Of a stretch of 64,000 nt of DNA, positions 1-12,652 are shown piece after piece. Source of the stretch: Micromussa lordhowensis (lineage: Eukaryota > Cnidaria > Anthozoa > Scleractinia > Lobophylliidae); assembly GCA_964020085.1 (NCBI GenBank), contig OZ026598.1, positions 19,405,795 to 19,469,794 on the forward strand, written 5' to 3'. The translations under genes and the position numbers were made by a program. Under the pieces are notes generated by a model that saw nothing but the letters and a program-made list of their open reading frames with translations, was not told the DNA's origin and did no database searches. How positions within the stretch are numbered: position 1 is the stretch's first letter; every line of letters starts with the position of its first letter.

Positions 1-2699
1 GTTTTGTTTACAATTTGTTGTGAAATTTAGAATACCGAGCCTTTAAATTTTGAAATTTTTTAACCTCTTATGAAATGTTTTTGACCGTATTTCTAAATAT
101 ATATGTTAATTGTTCTGTTCCCGGTTTCGACATATGTCTTTTAAAAAATAGTGAATTTCTATTGGTTATTTCATCAGGGATATAAAAATTTTGTAAAGCA
201 CCAGAGCAGGGAAAAAAACGTCCATATTAAAGCTTTATATTGTTTTTCATAATCAAGTCTTAGAACACGGAGAGCATAAAATGAGAAACTAACAGTAAAG
301 TATATCTCTTATTTGTTACCTCTGGAAAGAGCCAAAAAAACATTGTTTTTTATGGCTGTTCAGAACATTGTTATCCAGGACATTATTGATTTCTTTGCAT
401 TTTACTTGTAACCTACGAGCCGAATTGATTCGCCAAATGTCTCTCACAATCTACTGATATTGACACCTGTGTAAATAATTGGTGCGGGGAGTAAAAAAGA
501 ACTGCATCATGATCATAGATGGCGTGTCTTTAAGTCATTTGAAATCTATCTTAAGCTTCCTAGCGGGTAGCCCTTAAGAGTCGTGTTTATTTTGGTTTAT
601 TAGTATTTTCTTGGTGTTTTTTCCAACTTCAGAGTTTTCTTCTTGACGTTCTCTTTACTTTGAAAGTTACTCAGTTGAAATCAGAAAAAATGACACTCAA
701 AATGTCGTGACTTCTGTAACAGCTTACATTCTAGAATTTACCGACATATTGTGAAAACCACACCTCCTAAGAATAAGCTTTTTGCACAGGTCTGCTCCAT
801 TGAAAGTCCTGCAAAACTTGCAAAATCTCAGTCATATATGACCAGTCACGTGGCCACAATAGAAAAAACCCTAAAACTTAAAGGCTTCTTAATCCCAAAA
901 AATTAAATCGGTGTCAATACAATAAGAACGTGTCAAAGGCTACGTACGAGTTTTATAGTTATGATGTAATAAACACCCGTATTAAAAGACTTTCTACAGT
1001 GGCTTTCCTCTTCTACGTGTTAACAGTAATTCCATACGTGCGATTATAAAGAAGGCTAATTTATTTCTGATCCGTGAGAAAACTCGGGACTCTTCTTCTT
1101 TTCTTCCATGTTTTTGGGATTGAAAGTTCTAACGCACGTTTGAGATTGGCACTAGCTACGCACGCGAAAGCATATTGTTTCTAAAGCAAACGTTCCCTCA
1201 CATAAAACTCCATTTAGCACTACAAAATGCTCCAAATATGGCTTTCCTCTAAATGTCGCCTTCAGGAATCCCTTGGCAACTGCTCTAAATCTGCAGTTAA
1301 GAAAGACCCTTCCACCTCCCTCCAGTAAAGCTTTTTGTGCAATGTATAGAAAGACTATTACGTGTTGTTGTGTGCGTTGGTAAATTGCATGTATATGCGT
1401 TTTTTCTACTCATTCGACGGTTTGGAAAATCATTTGCGTTCATGGAAGGGAACACAAATGCTGTTAATGATGGTTTGCCTTGTATTTTGTTGCTTTGCAT
1501 ATCAGAAAAAAATGTTAGAAAAAATGTATAAGGAGTTCAAGGTTATCGTCATTAAACCGTTTGTTTTGCGATAATATTTTTTCTATACGCTATTAATGGT
1601 TCTTTTTTTCTGTAATGCTCGTTTCCGGAAATTACCTTAGATTTGAATATTGTTCTACCAGACTCTAAAAGCCTTGAAAGACTGGAGATACGAGGTGATA
1701 AAAAGTAGGAAGAGTTTTTTATAAATATTTTAATTTATATCTGTCCACCTTAAGCAAAGGAATTCGATCACGATATGCTAATCGTATCAACAACTGGTGC
1801 GGCGGAAACAAAAAGATAGACTTCTACATGTGCAAAAGACGAAAATATTTCAAATTGAACTCAAGAAAAATATCTTCGCGCTGTATTCACAATGGTATTG
1901 TAACCAATCTTCTTGTAAGTTATAGCTTTTTGTAAAATTCAAAATACTTAACTTTGAGTTGACAAAACAACTTACATATCACAGGGAAGAAGAGCTTGTT
2001 TTGAAATGGTAAATCCTAAACACTTCAGAAGACTTCACGAACATTGACATGTTCAGTTTCAAATATTCATTTAATATTTCGGGAATATTTCTAACAGTAC
2101 AGTGAGCAATTGTCCTGATATTTGATTATTACATTTGACATCGATCGCTAGAATTTGCTACTAAATTAAAATGGAAGTTTTATTCAATGCTACTAGTAGC
2201 AAGCACAGACACAGGCATTGTAAAAATTCTTGTCTACCCTTTGTAGCTCTTACGACTCTCTTAAAATTCAAGTCTTTGCTCTCCTGTATCTAAACTGCTT
2301 TCTGTACAGTTTAATGCAGCCTACTCGTTCTAATTTTTCTTTGTTTGTTTCTTTCAGAGTGCCTGGGTTGGTTCTTTAGCACCATCAAGCAAGGATTAAT
2401 CAAAGAGGAACAAGAAATGCAAACAAAAAAATTTTTGCGGGAGGTAGAATCTACATTTCTTAAAACCTGTTGACGCCAGGTAGAATTCGCTAATTCTTCC
2501 TCAGAATGTTGAAAATTGTGCATTAAGAGAATTCTTAGAAGATTAATGCAAACTACTGGGAATTTCCTGTAAGGAATTAATTTCCACAGAAACTTTCGAT
2601 GAATAAAATAATCAGCTTTTTTACCGTTGTAGTTTGGATTTCTTACTCTGAGATGAAATGTTTTGCCTAGCTCTTTCAAGTATTAGGTTAAAAAATTTT
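1..2699. other. intergenic, no gene recognised
   Basis: AT-rich sequence with only short open frames (the longest is 122 codons on the minus strand at 2311-2679). None shows a recognisable domain, signal peptide or coherent splice structure. I see no RNA gene and no clear repeat here. Confidence 0.5.
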
Positions 2700-3045
2700 C
2701 AATTTTCCCGCCAAAAGACTTAGAAAAATACGGGGCGCCTAAAATACGCATGCGCCAGTTTTTTAAAAAAAATCCTAAATACAAATTTATTACTTGCTTT
2801 AACTTAGTCAATGAATGCAATGTTATATATTCAGGTGTGTATTTCTTTGGCAATCTTTGTTAAAAGTAAATAAAATATTTCGGACAATAAATTATTCTAC
2901 ACAACAACTATTTCAGTTCAATTGTTTTATTCTTCTTTGATTGTCTACTTTTAATAGTTAATTAGTTTATTGAAATTCAATTAATAACAAAGGTGTCATC
3001 CAAAAAATTCCCCTATATATACTAAGACTTTTGGCGGGAAAATTG
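2700..3045. repeat. MITE-like element with terminal inverted repeats
   Basis: About 24 bp at 2700-2723 (CAATTTTCCCGCCAAAAGAC...) recur in inverted orientation at 3022-3045. The interior is AT-rich and non-coding. The size (about 346 bp) and end structure fit a non-autonomous DNA transposon. No target-site duplication was defined. Confidence 0.5.
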
Positions 3046-3331
3046 GAAACCATTTGCACAGCGTTTCCCCTGACAACTTTTTTGACAAACATTTTAAGAA
3101 GGTACACCCTCGAAATTTTCCCGCCAAAAAAATTCAACGTGAACCATCTTGAACACAAACTAACGAAAAAAAGTTAAATCTAATCACTCGAGATTTTTCA
3201 CGATGATATCTTGTTTAATAGGTCAGCCGTAAAACGACCTGCAGCTAAAAGCCTATTTACGAAAATGAGATGAGCAAGTTAAAATTTCTACACCACTTTG
3301 AGAGGGTGTAAACATTTCTAAATCGAAGTAT

Positions 3332-3892
3332 TTAAAGTGCTACTATGGTCAAATTCTCGATATCCATTTTTTTACATTTTCGCACACAATAGGTGTGTCC
3401 AAGATATTTTGCCAAATTTCAATCTATTACGAACAACAGAACTCATGTTTTTTGGACCTTTATTTCCGAGAATTTACGGCCGCCATTAATTTTCCTTGTT
3501 CCAAGTCTGGGTTGAGAATTGGAGAAAATGACATCATTTTCTCAAAAATACCGCACGGGTTGAAATTATAATAACAATTAATGTAGAAAATTGCACGAAT
3601 TTATGAGCCAAAGCTTTTGTTATTCTTATGCGAACTGCTATACTACTTGTTATTATAATTTCAACCCGTGTGGTATTTTTGAGAAAATGACGTCATTTTC
3701 TCCAATTCTCAACCCAGACTTGGAACAAGGAAAATTAATGGCGGCCGTAAATTCTCGGAAATAAAGGTCCAAAAAACATGAGTTATACTGTTCGTAGCAG
3801 ATTGAAATTTGGCAAGATCTTTTAGAAAGACCTGTTGTGTCCGAAAATGTAAAAAAATGGGTATCGAGAATTTGATCGTAGTAGCACTTTAA
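3332..3892. repeat. long inverted repeat (foldback element)
   Basis: Two arms of about 240 bp (about 3332-3575 and 3647-3892) are near-complementary around a loop of about 75 bp. Both arms carry the same blocks, for example the stretch around GGCGGCCGTAAATTCTCGG, in opposite orientation. Nothing in it looks coding. It is probably a foldback or MITE element and would form a long hairpin if transcribed. Confidence 0.75.
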
Positions 3893-6163
3893 GAAATTTT
3901 ATATAGCTAGGTAACTTGCACTCAGCTACATAAACTCTCTTAACTACAGCGATTCTAAAATGTCGCCACCTTCTCAATGTTGTGCAGTTGAGGACATTTT
4001 AACTGGCTCGTTTCATTTCTGTAAATAGATTCCTAGCTGCCCGTCATTGACAGCTTAACTGTTTAACATGATATCATCAAACAATATATTTCAAGAAGAT
4101 AGCAGTTCCCCAAAGGCAAGCCATGAATCTGCCTGATTATTTCTATGAAATAAAAATTAAACTTCAATCTAGTGCTAGTGTTTGAATAATTTTAGAGCTC
4201 CCGACAAATTATCGGCCAATATTTCTTAACGAAAATGTTCATGGCTTGCTTCATTATCTTCCAGAAATTCCTTCCAGCGGGTCGTTAAAGAGAAATGTCT
4301 GGTTATCATGCTTCACTGAATCAGTCTTGTATCACCTGTAAATATGTATATTTTTATTATGAAAACTTCATCATTTGCAGACGAAAGAAATAACATTTTA
4401 GACGAATCAGACAATTCAAACTGCAACATGGATAACGTAATTTGAACTAAAAGCAAATGTTTGATAAATGTTTCTCTGTATTAAACGATAGAATAATTAG
4501 AAAATTGGAGCAAAGTTTTAAGAGTCGAAGATATTGTATACAATTAGTACAAATTTCTCTCAGTTGCTAGTTTAAGAAAAATCAAACAATTGCAGCTACC
4601 AATTTTTGAAAAGCAACAGGATCTAGTTGCGGATATTTTTGGTCAAAGTGTTTATCACTCCAAAAGGTTAGCTTTAACAATTTAGAATATTCAGGCAATT
4701 GAAGCTACATATCTGAAATTCAATATATCCTATCTATCTGATCTGAAACCCAAAACAAATTTGAAAACTTGGACAATTAAACCTATACGTTTTGGACCGA
4801 ATCGCTTGATACCAGACATAACTCATTACAACCCCGCTGAAAGTTAAATACGAGGATATTGGGTTTTTGACTGATCTCTTTACGCTTATTCCCCTTCCGA
4901 AGAGGCAATATATACCAAACATTTTCCATACAGAAATTTATGCAAGAATATCTGTCGATAAATTAATCTACTATATTCAGGATACAAAGATCAATTCAGA
5001 AACCCAATATCCTCTTCTATAATTATTTATTTCCAATGTGGCCCTGCATGTCAAAACACATTAAACGTCAAAAAATGTTTGCGCTTATTATTATAGCGCG
5101 TACAACGAATAAAGAATGAAGAAAGCGTTAAATTGTATGTTGCGATCATGTCAACAATGTTAAATAATCAAAACATCAACTTGAATGAAGTAATTTCAGA
5201 TTTACAAATGAATCGTTGACGATTCCTCAAATAATTTGAAATGTTTCCTAATTTTAAATGCCGTAGAAAAAAGCGATACAAACTGTTTAATAGTTATACT
5301 TGACAGTTTAATGCAAGCTGTAGCTTCAGATCATTTAGGTCATCAATTAATTTTGAGTAAGGTAATTGCCCTTTCAGGACATACACAATTCACATCAGAT
5401 GAATTACCGTGACCTAAACGTTCAGTTCTATTCGATTGCAAATCAAAGAATCGATCAAGACACTTTAATTTCGTATTTGAAAAGTAGAAATAATAAAGTT
5501 CGATAACTCAACTGAAACAATTTTTCACTGCCAGTCCTCTAATATCGTATTTGTACAAGGGCATACAAAAACTTAGTGCTTAATGTGATCTTGGAGAACA
5601 ATAAATTTTAAAATGTTCAGCGTTGATTTGTTTGTCCAGTTTATGTAAAAAAATTTTGTTATGACTGGCATGATGACGTAAACACTAGTTACTATCAGTA
5701 TTTTTTTATTTTCAACATGCAGCGCCACCTTAATAAAATACTCTACAAAAGTTATCACATCGTAACATGTTTTCAAAGTTAGGGGAGTTGAGCGATTGTA
5801 CAACAATATGGTATTTTCAAAAATAGAACCAAAAAAACAACACAGGTACTAAAGCACGTAAATGCTGAACGGATAAATTATAGTCAAATCACGTTGGTGA
5901 TCACTCGATCTAACAAAGGGAAAAAAACCTCCCCATAACTTAAAAACATGTACTGAATGATAACTCGTAAGAGGTTGAAACCTCTCCGTCAAAAATGGCA
6001 GAGTCAATTAACAATCACTACCGATCGCGCCCGATCGAATACAACTCCAATGCATATATTTCAACCGAGAAAAAAGATAAAATATAACTTTCAGCAAGCT
6101 AAAATATTTTGAACTCGATTATTTCTTCTTTGGTTTCAAGTCTGCCATTTCTTATCGAACAGA
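3893..6163. other. intergenic, no gene recognised
   Basis: AT-rich sequence without a convincing open frame. A 15-bp block (GAGGATATTGGGTTT near 4851) recurs inverted near 5000, so part of this may be another degenerate inverted-repeat element. Nothing else could be supported. Confidence 0.4.
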
Positions 6164-6708
6164 TTACAATTTAACCAAATTCTCAAATGCCATTCTTAAC
6201 TTTGTCTTCATCCTCCCTGCTTGAATCCATTTGATCTGCTTGTGTTCTCTCGATGTTACTGTTCCCTGAAAAACGAATAGATACAAATCGCATAAGCAAC
6301 AAACTCAAGTGCGGATACAAACGAGTAAGCGAGGAGTAAAGAATTCACAGTGAATTGTTAAACACGAATGGGCGTTGATAACTACAAGACAAAGTTTGAC
6401 AAAGAAACGCCACTTTCAAGAAGAAAGCCAAACTCTCGTCTAAATAATAACCGCTAAGAACTTAAGCGTCTCGTATGGTTCCTCAACTAGCTTCTAAGGT
6501 ACTTTTTACTCTGTTGCTAAAACCATACGGTTGTTCTGAAGTTCCACGCAAAATGTAAACCTTGTCAAACGAGCGCATGTGGTTGGAATATGATTTGCAA
6601 AGATAGAATGCAAGGATATTGGTACTAACCATTGACAGAATTAGGTTCCCATCGACTCTCCTTCCCCAAACTTGGTCGCCATTTCTTAATTCTTCAAAGT
6701 ACTTCTTC
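6164..6708 (-). CDS. possible last two exons of an unidentified gene
   Basis: Two minus-strand segments join in one frame. The first runs 6708-6630 and ends ATG at a GTTAGT donor. The second runs 6265-6164, follows a TTTTTCAG acceptor and ends at a TAA. The join gives about 59 residues, rich in Lys, Arg and Glu, with the C-terminus AFENLVKL. The second exon is also open in another frame, and I found no upstream exons, so this could be chance. I do not recognise the protein. The acceptor of the first segment is a guess among several AG sites. Confidence 0.25.
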
Positions 6709-7312
6709 CTCTTGTGCATAAAAGGGAACTTTACACATATTATTCCGACACCGAACATCTCAAAATGACAAACAAGTACCTCAGATTAGCAGTAGTCATC
6801 ATGAATATGGAAAAGCAGCGATTAGACCAATCAACCAACAGATACGTCACAAATTTTAACGACGTCCTTTGCACGCTTTACTCCGATAATGTTTTGCATT
6901 TTCTTTGTTTATAAGGAGTCCACGCCAAATATACAAATAGGTCATTTTTCCAATACTTTTTTTTCACTTTTTATACAGTTTTTAAGCCCTGGTCAAGTGG
7001 CACATGATATTCCGTCTGACCAGGACTTTCGATGTCTATCCCACTCCTTTATTAAAAAAAAGGAATTTGGTATCGTTCATTTAAATATTTACATTTTCTA
7101 TCACACGACTGATTCATCTTCATGCGCCACACTAAACCGCAAGAGGAATATATCTAGGTTAACTTAAAAGGTTTAAAATAATTTAAAAAACTAGCTTGGA
7201 TCTTAAAAAAAGTAATAAGTCCATTGTTGACTCTTTCATGAAGTTTCGCGTTCAATTTGCTCTCGTTTATATAAAGTCATCCATATCTCCACAAAAATTT
7301 TCCATATTTAGC

Positions 7313-7449
7313 TCTTATTAACCGAGCTGGAGGTCTGTATGGGAGAATCTTGACCGAGGTCGTGAGTACAGACCGAACGCAGTGAGGTCTATACACAACG
7401 ACCGAGGTCAAGATTCTCCCGTATAGACCGACTAAGCTCGGTTAATAAG
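7313..7449. repeat. foldback element
   Basis: The left arm (CTTATTAACCGAGC..., containing GGGAGAATCTTGACCGAGGTC) is mirrored by the right arm, which ends in GCTCGGTTAATAAG. The whole is about 137 bp with an imperfect loop. It is non-coding. Confidence 0.75.
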
Positions 7450-8187
7450 ATGTTTATTATATGGCGCAAACAAGAACAATTTAACTCGTTTAATGTAACT
7501 GGTTTGTACTAACTGACATTTTGCTTGCAAATGGCGATGAGCTGAATTTAATTCTGCCAAAGTTTGCTCTTTCTCTTTACTTTTTTTCTCATCAGGCATT
7601 TTGGCACTGCCATAAATAAATATTGTTACATGAAAAAGTCAATGATTTTGGATTTTAGTTTGCAACTTTTTCACTGCAAACATTACCGGTCTAGATGGGA
7701 AAATCTAGACCGCTTTCAATATCGATTTCAGCCAATCAAACTCCTGAATTTGGTAGTTCCCAGTCCTTGTCAGACAGAGCCATATAATAATGGTTACATA
7801 TAAGCTTAATGCAGGGGGCTCAAGACAAAGGAAAGGGATGGCATTTGGGGATTCTACGCTAACGATATATAAAAGTTTTTCTACTGCTAACTTAGTTCAG
7901 ACGAGAAAAGAAAAGAAGAAAGATGTAACACACAAAAAAAGGATTTGACACGAGCATTGGATAAAAAAATACTGCGCGCGTTGAACCATAACCTTTCAAA
8001 CCTGCATTCGGATGCTTTAAACACGGAGCGAGCCTATAAAAAGGTCAGCGGTTTGCACTTTGTTTGCTAAAACACGGCATTTACGTTAAGTAAACAACTC
8101 GAAAACAATCGATATGCTTTCACAAGTGAAACAACAAAAATAAGAAGTTAAAATGCATGGATATGAAGTACGATACCTGTCTTTATT

Positions 8188-8585
8188 ATACATTCAACTC
8201 TCTAACTCTTTTCTGATTGGCCGAAAGCCTACAGTGAATTTTCGAAATCAGCGCTCGTGACGTCATAACTGCAGATTATACAATAATCATGTCAATCATA
8301 ATCATGTATGACCGCAGTGCATGATTTCCAAGGGTAATCAAGTCAACTTCGCGCGATTCGTGTTGCTTGCCGTCAGTGAAGAAGCAGAAACATGACTTCC
8401 AAGTTTTTGCGTTCGTTCAATGTAAAATAAAACAATTATTAGATTCGGTTTTTGTGATATCCAGAATAATCAAGGTCTCTGTAAGGGTTATCAGCCTCAG
8501 CCTTAGGCTTCGGCTGATAACCCTTACCTCGACCTTGATTATTCTGGATATCACAAAAACCTCATCCAATAATTGTTTAAAATTC
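8188..8585. repeat. dispersed repeat, copy 1, with a foldback end
   Basis: This stretch shares long blocks with 42034-42372 in the same orientation, including TTTTCTGATTGGCCGAAAGC, the ATGATTTCCAAGGGTAATCA region and GGTTTTTGTGATATCCAGAA. Its end (about 8437-8576) is a near-perfect hairpin centred on the TCAGCC/GGCTGA block. Both strands of the hairpin give similar open frames only because it is palindromic. It is a non-autonomous repeat family of unknown class. Confidence 0.7.
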
Positions 8586-8881
8586 TTCTTCTGTAACAAC
8601 AACAAGTTTATTCTCTCACTTTGAAAAGTTACGTATAAATACATTTATTAATTACAAAAATAAAATAGGAGAGCACTGGCTGCCTAGAATAACTGAAGAG
8701 TTAATAATGATAGGCAGCCAGTTTGTATATATGTTAACTACTAGTTTAGGTCGGCACACACAATAAACAAACACAAGACAACACAGAACACAGAACGTAT
8801 AAGGGATATGATATATTAATTATAAATATGTGAAATCGGGAGCAAACTACAAGAGAAAAAAAACAAAAAAAACAAAAACAG

Positions 8882-9208
8882 TCAAGAAGAAGTCAAGAAG
8901 TACAGCTCTAACCCCTCGAGATATTGTTCCTTTAATCGTCTTTTGAAGATTGATATAGAGGATGATACTTTTATATTATCATCAATAGCATTCCAGACAG
9001 ATGGACCTTGAAAACGGATATTAAATTTGCCATAATTGGTTCTAGCGTAAATGCCATTCTTGTTGTTTTCGCTGACCTTTTTACAAAGAAAGCAAACAAA
9101 CGAAAAAAAACCTTCCCTTGTGCGGTCGCCAGAAATATTACTTCGTGCGAATTTCGCGGGAGTACGACACGCCTGGGTGAATAAGCCAATCAAAGCAGAG
9201 TATTCCAA
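8882..9208 (-). pseudogene. LINE retrotransposon tail (reverse-transcriptase ORF C-terminus)
   Basis: The frame ends in a segment of the form RTNYGKFNIRFQGPSVWN followed by ..IKVSSSISIFKRRLK. This is typical of the extreme C-terminus of the reverse-transcriptase ORF of non-LTR retrotransposons in invertebrate genomes. Only about 60 residues are convincingly LINE-like, and the catalytic domains are absent. It is a 5'-truncated dead copy on the minus strand. The upstream part of the frame may be unrelated. Confidence 0.65.
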
Positions 9209-9407
9209 CTTGTGATGGACGGGCTGAGCCGCTCAGCCTCCATTTATAGGCTCGCTCCGTGTTTAAGGTGGCTCAAAACAGTTTCCAACACTTATATTTG
9301 GATGAATCGTTATAACCATTCTTTATCACTTGATGCTACAATCATGGTATCAAAAAATTGCCCGATCATTGGTGAAGACGTTGGTATCATTTTCGTGACA
9401 CAATACG

Positions 9408-9780
9408 TTACCATAGCAACAGTATAACCTCCTAAAAACACCCTTAATTGCAGCTTTAGGGTCTTATAATTCAAATACGGCAAGGCGAAATTTTCTTATA
9501 TTATCAACTTTTGATAAGCATGATAAAATGCAACTTTTGGCAAAGTTTAAAAAAATTCTGTACATGGGGTTCAGAGCCACGTTAATTTTTCGAAAATTTA
9601 AGGTGGCTCTGAACCCCATATTCAGAATTTTTTTAAACTTTGCCAAAAGTTGCATCTAATCATGCTTATTAAAAATTGATAATATAAAAAAAAATTTCAC
9701 CGTGCCGCTTTTGAATTATAAGCCCCTAAAGCCGCAATTAAGGGTGTTTTTAGGAGGCCATTTTGTTGCTATGGTAACCT
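9408..9780. repeat. inverted-repeat element
   Basis: Arms of about 185 bp (9408-9593 and 9603-9780) are near-complementary. The outer ends read GTTACCATAGCAAC and its reverse complement; inner blocks include GGGGTTCAGAGCCAC. The loop is only about 10 bp. It is non-coding and probably a foldback MITE. Confidence 0.75.
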
Positions 9781-10270
9781 AGCGAAATCATTTGGTTAAT
9801 GAGCGCGTAAAGAGACCTGGCTTACTGGAGAAAATTAGGCGTCTAATATACAGAAACTAGTAATCTTTAACTTTTTTTTAACCTCCTAGCTGTGTCACAC
9901 TATGAAAACCTTAAAACCATCTGTAAAAAGTTGGAAAAAAAATCACGACATTTCGAAGTTCGCTTAACGTCTTCCTCAAGTTAAAGATCAATAAATTGTG
10001 TAAAAGTGTAAATTTATGAGAATTCCTAAGAGACACGAGCTAGTATAGTAATAATGTGCTGATTTTGTGATCAGGTATCAGTACGCACAATCACATAAAA
10101 AGTTTGGGGAAAATATAATGTTTTTGAGTCAGTTTAACACAGGAATCAACTCGAAAATTAAGCAATCAAATTTCGATCTGGAATTTTTCCAGGCGGAGAA
10201 TTGTTTATCTGGTAACTGAAAAAGCAGGCGTAGGTAGACAAATTCCCGATTGCTGAATATTTGTGTTCGC

Positions 10271-10660
10271 TAAGCCTGGTTTTCACTAGCGACACAAACA
10301 CAAGGCGCAGGCACAATCATATTTATTCCACCGTCAAAACGGCCTTAAGCTTGACGCGCGCAGGATAAAATTTTACTTTTTTCTTGTTCTTTCGCTTATG
10401 CTTGCGTTTGCGCTGCTAACAAGTGAAAACGAAATACCGCTCAGGGATAACACATGCACAAGGATATTTACCACACGTGGTTATGGTTCGCCAATGAAAA
10501 CACTGGATCCAGATTACCTCGCGCCTAAACAGGTTTTCAAACTGGACCAAAAGGTTCGGAGGTTCGGTTGGTTTTGCTTGTGCTTGTGTCGAATTTCGTT
10601 TTCATTTGATCGCTTGCGTTTGTGCTTACGTGCTTGCGTGGCTAGTGAAAACCAGGCTTA
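10271..10660. mobile_element. MITE, family TIR GCCTGGTTTTCACTAG, copy 1
   Basis: The ends are inverted repeats: GCCTGGTTTTCACTAGCGAC at left and its mirror GCTAGTGAAAACCAGGC at right, flanked by TAA and TTA. The length is about 390 bp. A related copy lies at 24069-24436 inside a gene A intron. An open frame at 10398-10661 is only a by-product of the element. Confidence 0.7.
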
Positions 10661-10796
10661 ACCAAAAATGCATAACATCGTTTATCGGCCCAAATTTTGC
10701 TCGTTAGAGCCCAAGATAGGTCAGTTGCAAAGAATTATGAAGAAAAAGGACAGTTTTGGAAAAATTTGTGCTTTTCTTTAATGAATAAAGGGCGCA

Positions 10797-10830
<34 letters not shown>

Positions 10831-10840
10831 AAGTATTACA

Positions 10841-11041
10841 AGATAATTTGACTTTATCAACTGGGTTGATAATGTGAATTGTCCACCGTAAAGAGATTCG
10901 GAAGCTGAAGGGCGTTAGCCCTTCGTCGGAGCGTTTCGAGCGTTAGCCCTTCGTTCCGACGAAGGGCTAACGCTCTAAACGTCAGCTTCCGAATCTCTTT
11001 ACGGTGGACCATTCACATGCAGTTGATAAAACCAAATTATC
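10841..11041. repeat. foldback element
   Basis: Inverted arms run from AGATAATTTG...TTTATCAACTG on the left to CAGTTGATAAA...CAAATTATCT on the right. An inner block, GTCCACCGTAAAGAGATTCG, is present on both sides. The central GTTAGCCCTTCGTCGGAGCG region is itself palindromic. It is non-coding. Confidence 0.7.
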
Positions 11042-12652
11042 TTTTCTTTAATGCATTGGTGTAAATGTCAGGTTGTATCAGATGCCCGACATAATGTGCG
11101 TCGCACAGATTACATTCAAATTTATAGACCACGCACTGGTTGTTAACAATAGGGGCGGCTTCTTCCCTGTAATTCCCTGCCAAACGTGGTCATTTCAATC
11201 ATGTGTAGTTATAGCACAGTGACGAAATGTAGAAAGATTTACAACGTACGTGCATGGCAATTATTCTGCTTATTAAACTTTTTGTTAAGTGACGTTGTGG
11301 TTGCCGTTTACTTAATCACTCTATTCTGTTGCTATACTGAAGACACTGAAGTTATTTTCAACTCATGCTCTTTATTTCCAATCTACTTAAAATCATTGCT
11401 ACAGAACCTTTTGTGTCATTCGATATCTTATAGAACATTCATATATAGCCTACAGTATAATTGTGACTTGTGAGGGTTTCCTTTGTCTCTTCCATTTAGG
11501 TGGTACCACTCAGATTTGACCTGGAAGCAAAACGTATACTATCAACAACATTATACACAAAGCACAAATACTGATGCAATATTCAATGTCTTTGCTAGGC
11601 AGACGAGACATTCAGGATAGAGAAAAATTCTCCCCATGTCCAGTTATTATCAATTGATGCTTTGTTTACGTCGAAGGAAAAATTCAACCAAACTGTTTTG
11701 ACTGGGTGTGGTAAAACCGAAACATTGCAAAGTGTAATCTCTCTAGCCAATCACAAAGTTTACAGTCAATCCAATGAACCAATAAAAACTAAAACCTGAC
11801 GCGAAGTACGGGAAAACGTCACGATTGGTCTTGGTTAAACCTCTAATTGGATGAAAAATTTGGTGCGAGTGTTTTAAGCCAATCCGTGTGGCGTACTAAT
11901 TCAAAACTGACAATCAAATGAAAACAGCTCTAAAATACGTAAACACTAGTCAAGTTTACTTGTTTACTATTGGCAAAAAAAAAATATTACCAAAATTTGA
12001 TACAATACATGTATCTTAAAGTAAAGTAGAAACAGGGTGAATAAACATATTTTTAAATACTTACATCTCCAACCCCGAATAAAAATCAGTAACCTGCAAA
12101 AATAAATTAATTTAACAAAAAAATACTTTGTTTTCCCCCCTACATTTCCAGCAATGTTAGAACTCCATAAGAACACGCGAGGGCTAAAATACTTAGAAGT
12201 ATAAGCTACATTGTAGAGATCATAAGAGTATCAGAGAATAGGTGCGGGTCTTTAATCTCTGAGCTTTCATCACGCTCCCTCTGAATGAAATGTTTAGTCC
12301 ACCATTTTTAAACGCCGACCTCACCTCCCCCTTCAACTGTGACTTTTCTTCAGGGTGCGTAGAAATTCCCTGTTGATATATTAAACTTTTGGGTGGAGAG
12401 ATTCACTGTCAAAGTACATTACCTGTTGCCAAACACAACACTACGATCACTGACACGACACGAACGTTAACTCAACCCCCAGACTCGAACGCACTAACTA
12501 TCAAATTTGACAACTGGGTGAAAATTGATATGACAAAGAAACAAACCTTAAACTTTTATACTGAACTGAGGGATAAAAGGTGACGATTTATCACAACGGA
12601 CTTGGCATTGTACAGCGCAACAAACAATTCTACAAACAATTCTACAAACAAT
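11042..12652. other. downstream flank of gene A, no clear gene
   Basis: This holds the expected 3' untranslated region of gene A. No canonical AATAAA on the minus strand stands out just past the stop; an ATTAAA-type signal is present near 12251-12256. A plus-strand frame at 11186-11473 has hydrophobic stretches that loosely resemble GPCR helices, but it has no flanking support (see findings). Confidence 0.4.

Noticed and set aside
8367..8644. Two overlapping frames on opposite strands with similar peptides
   Set aside because: The similarity arises from the palindromic hairpin, not from coding.
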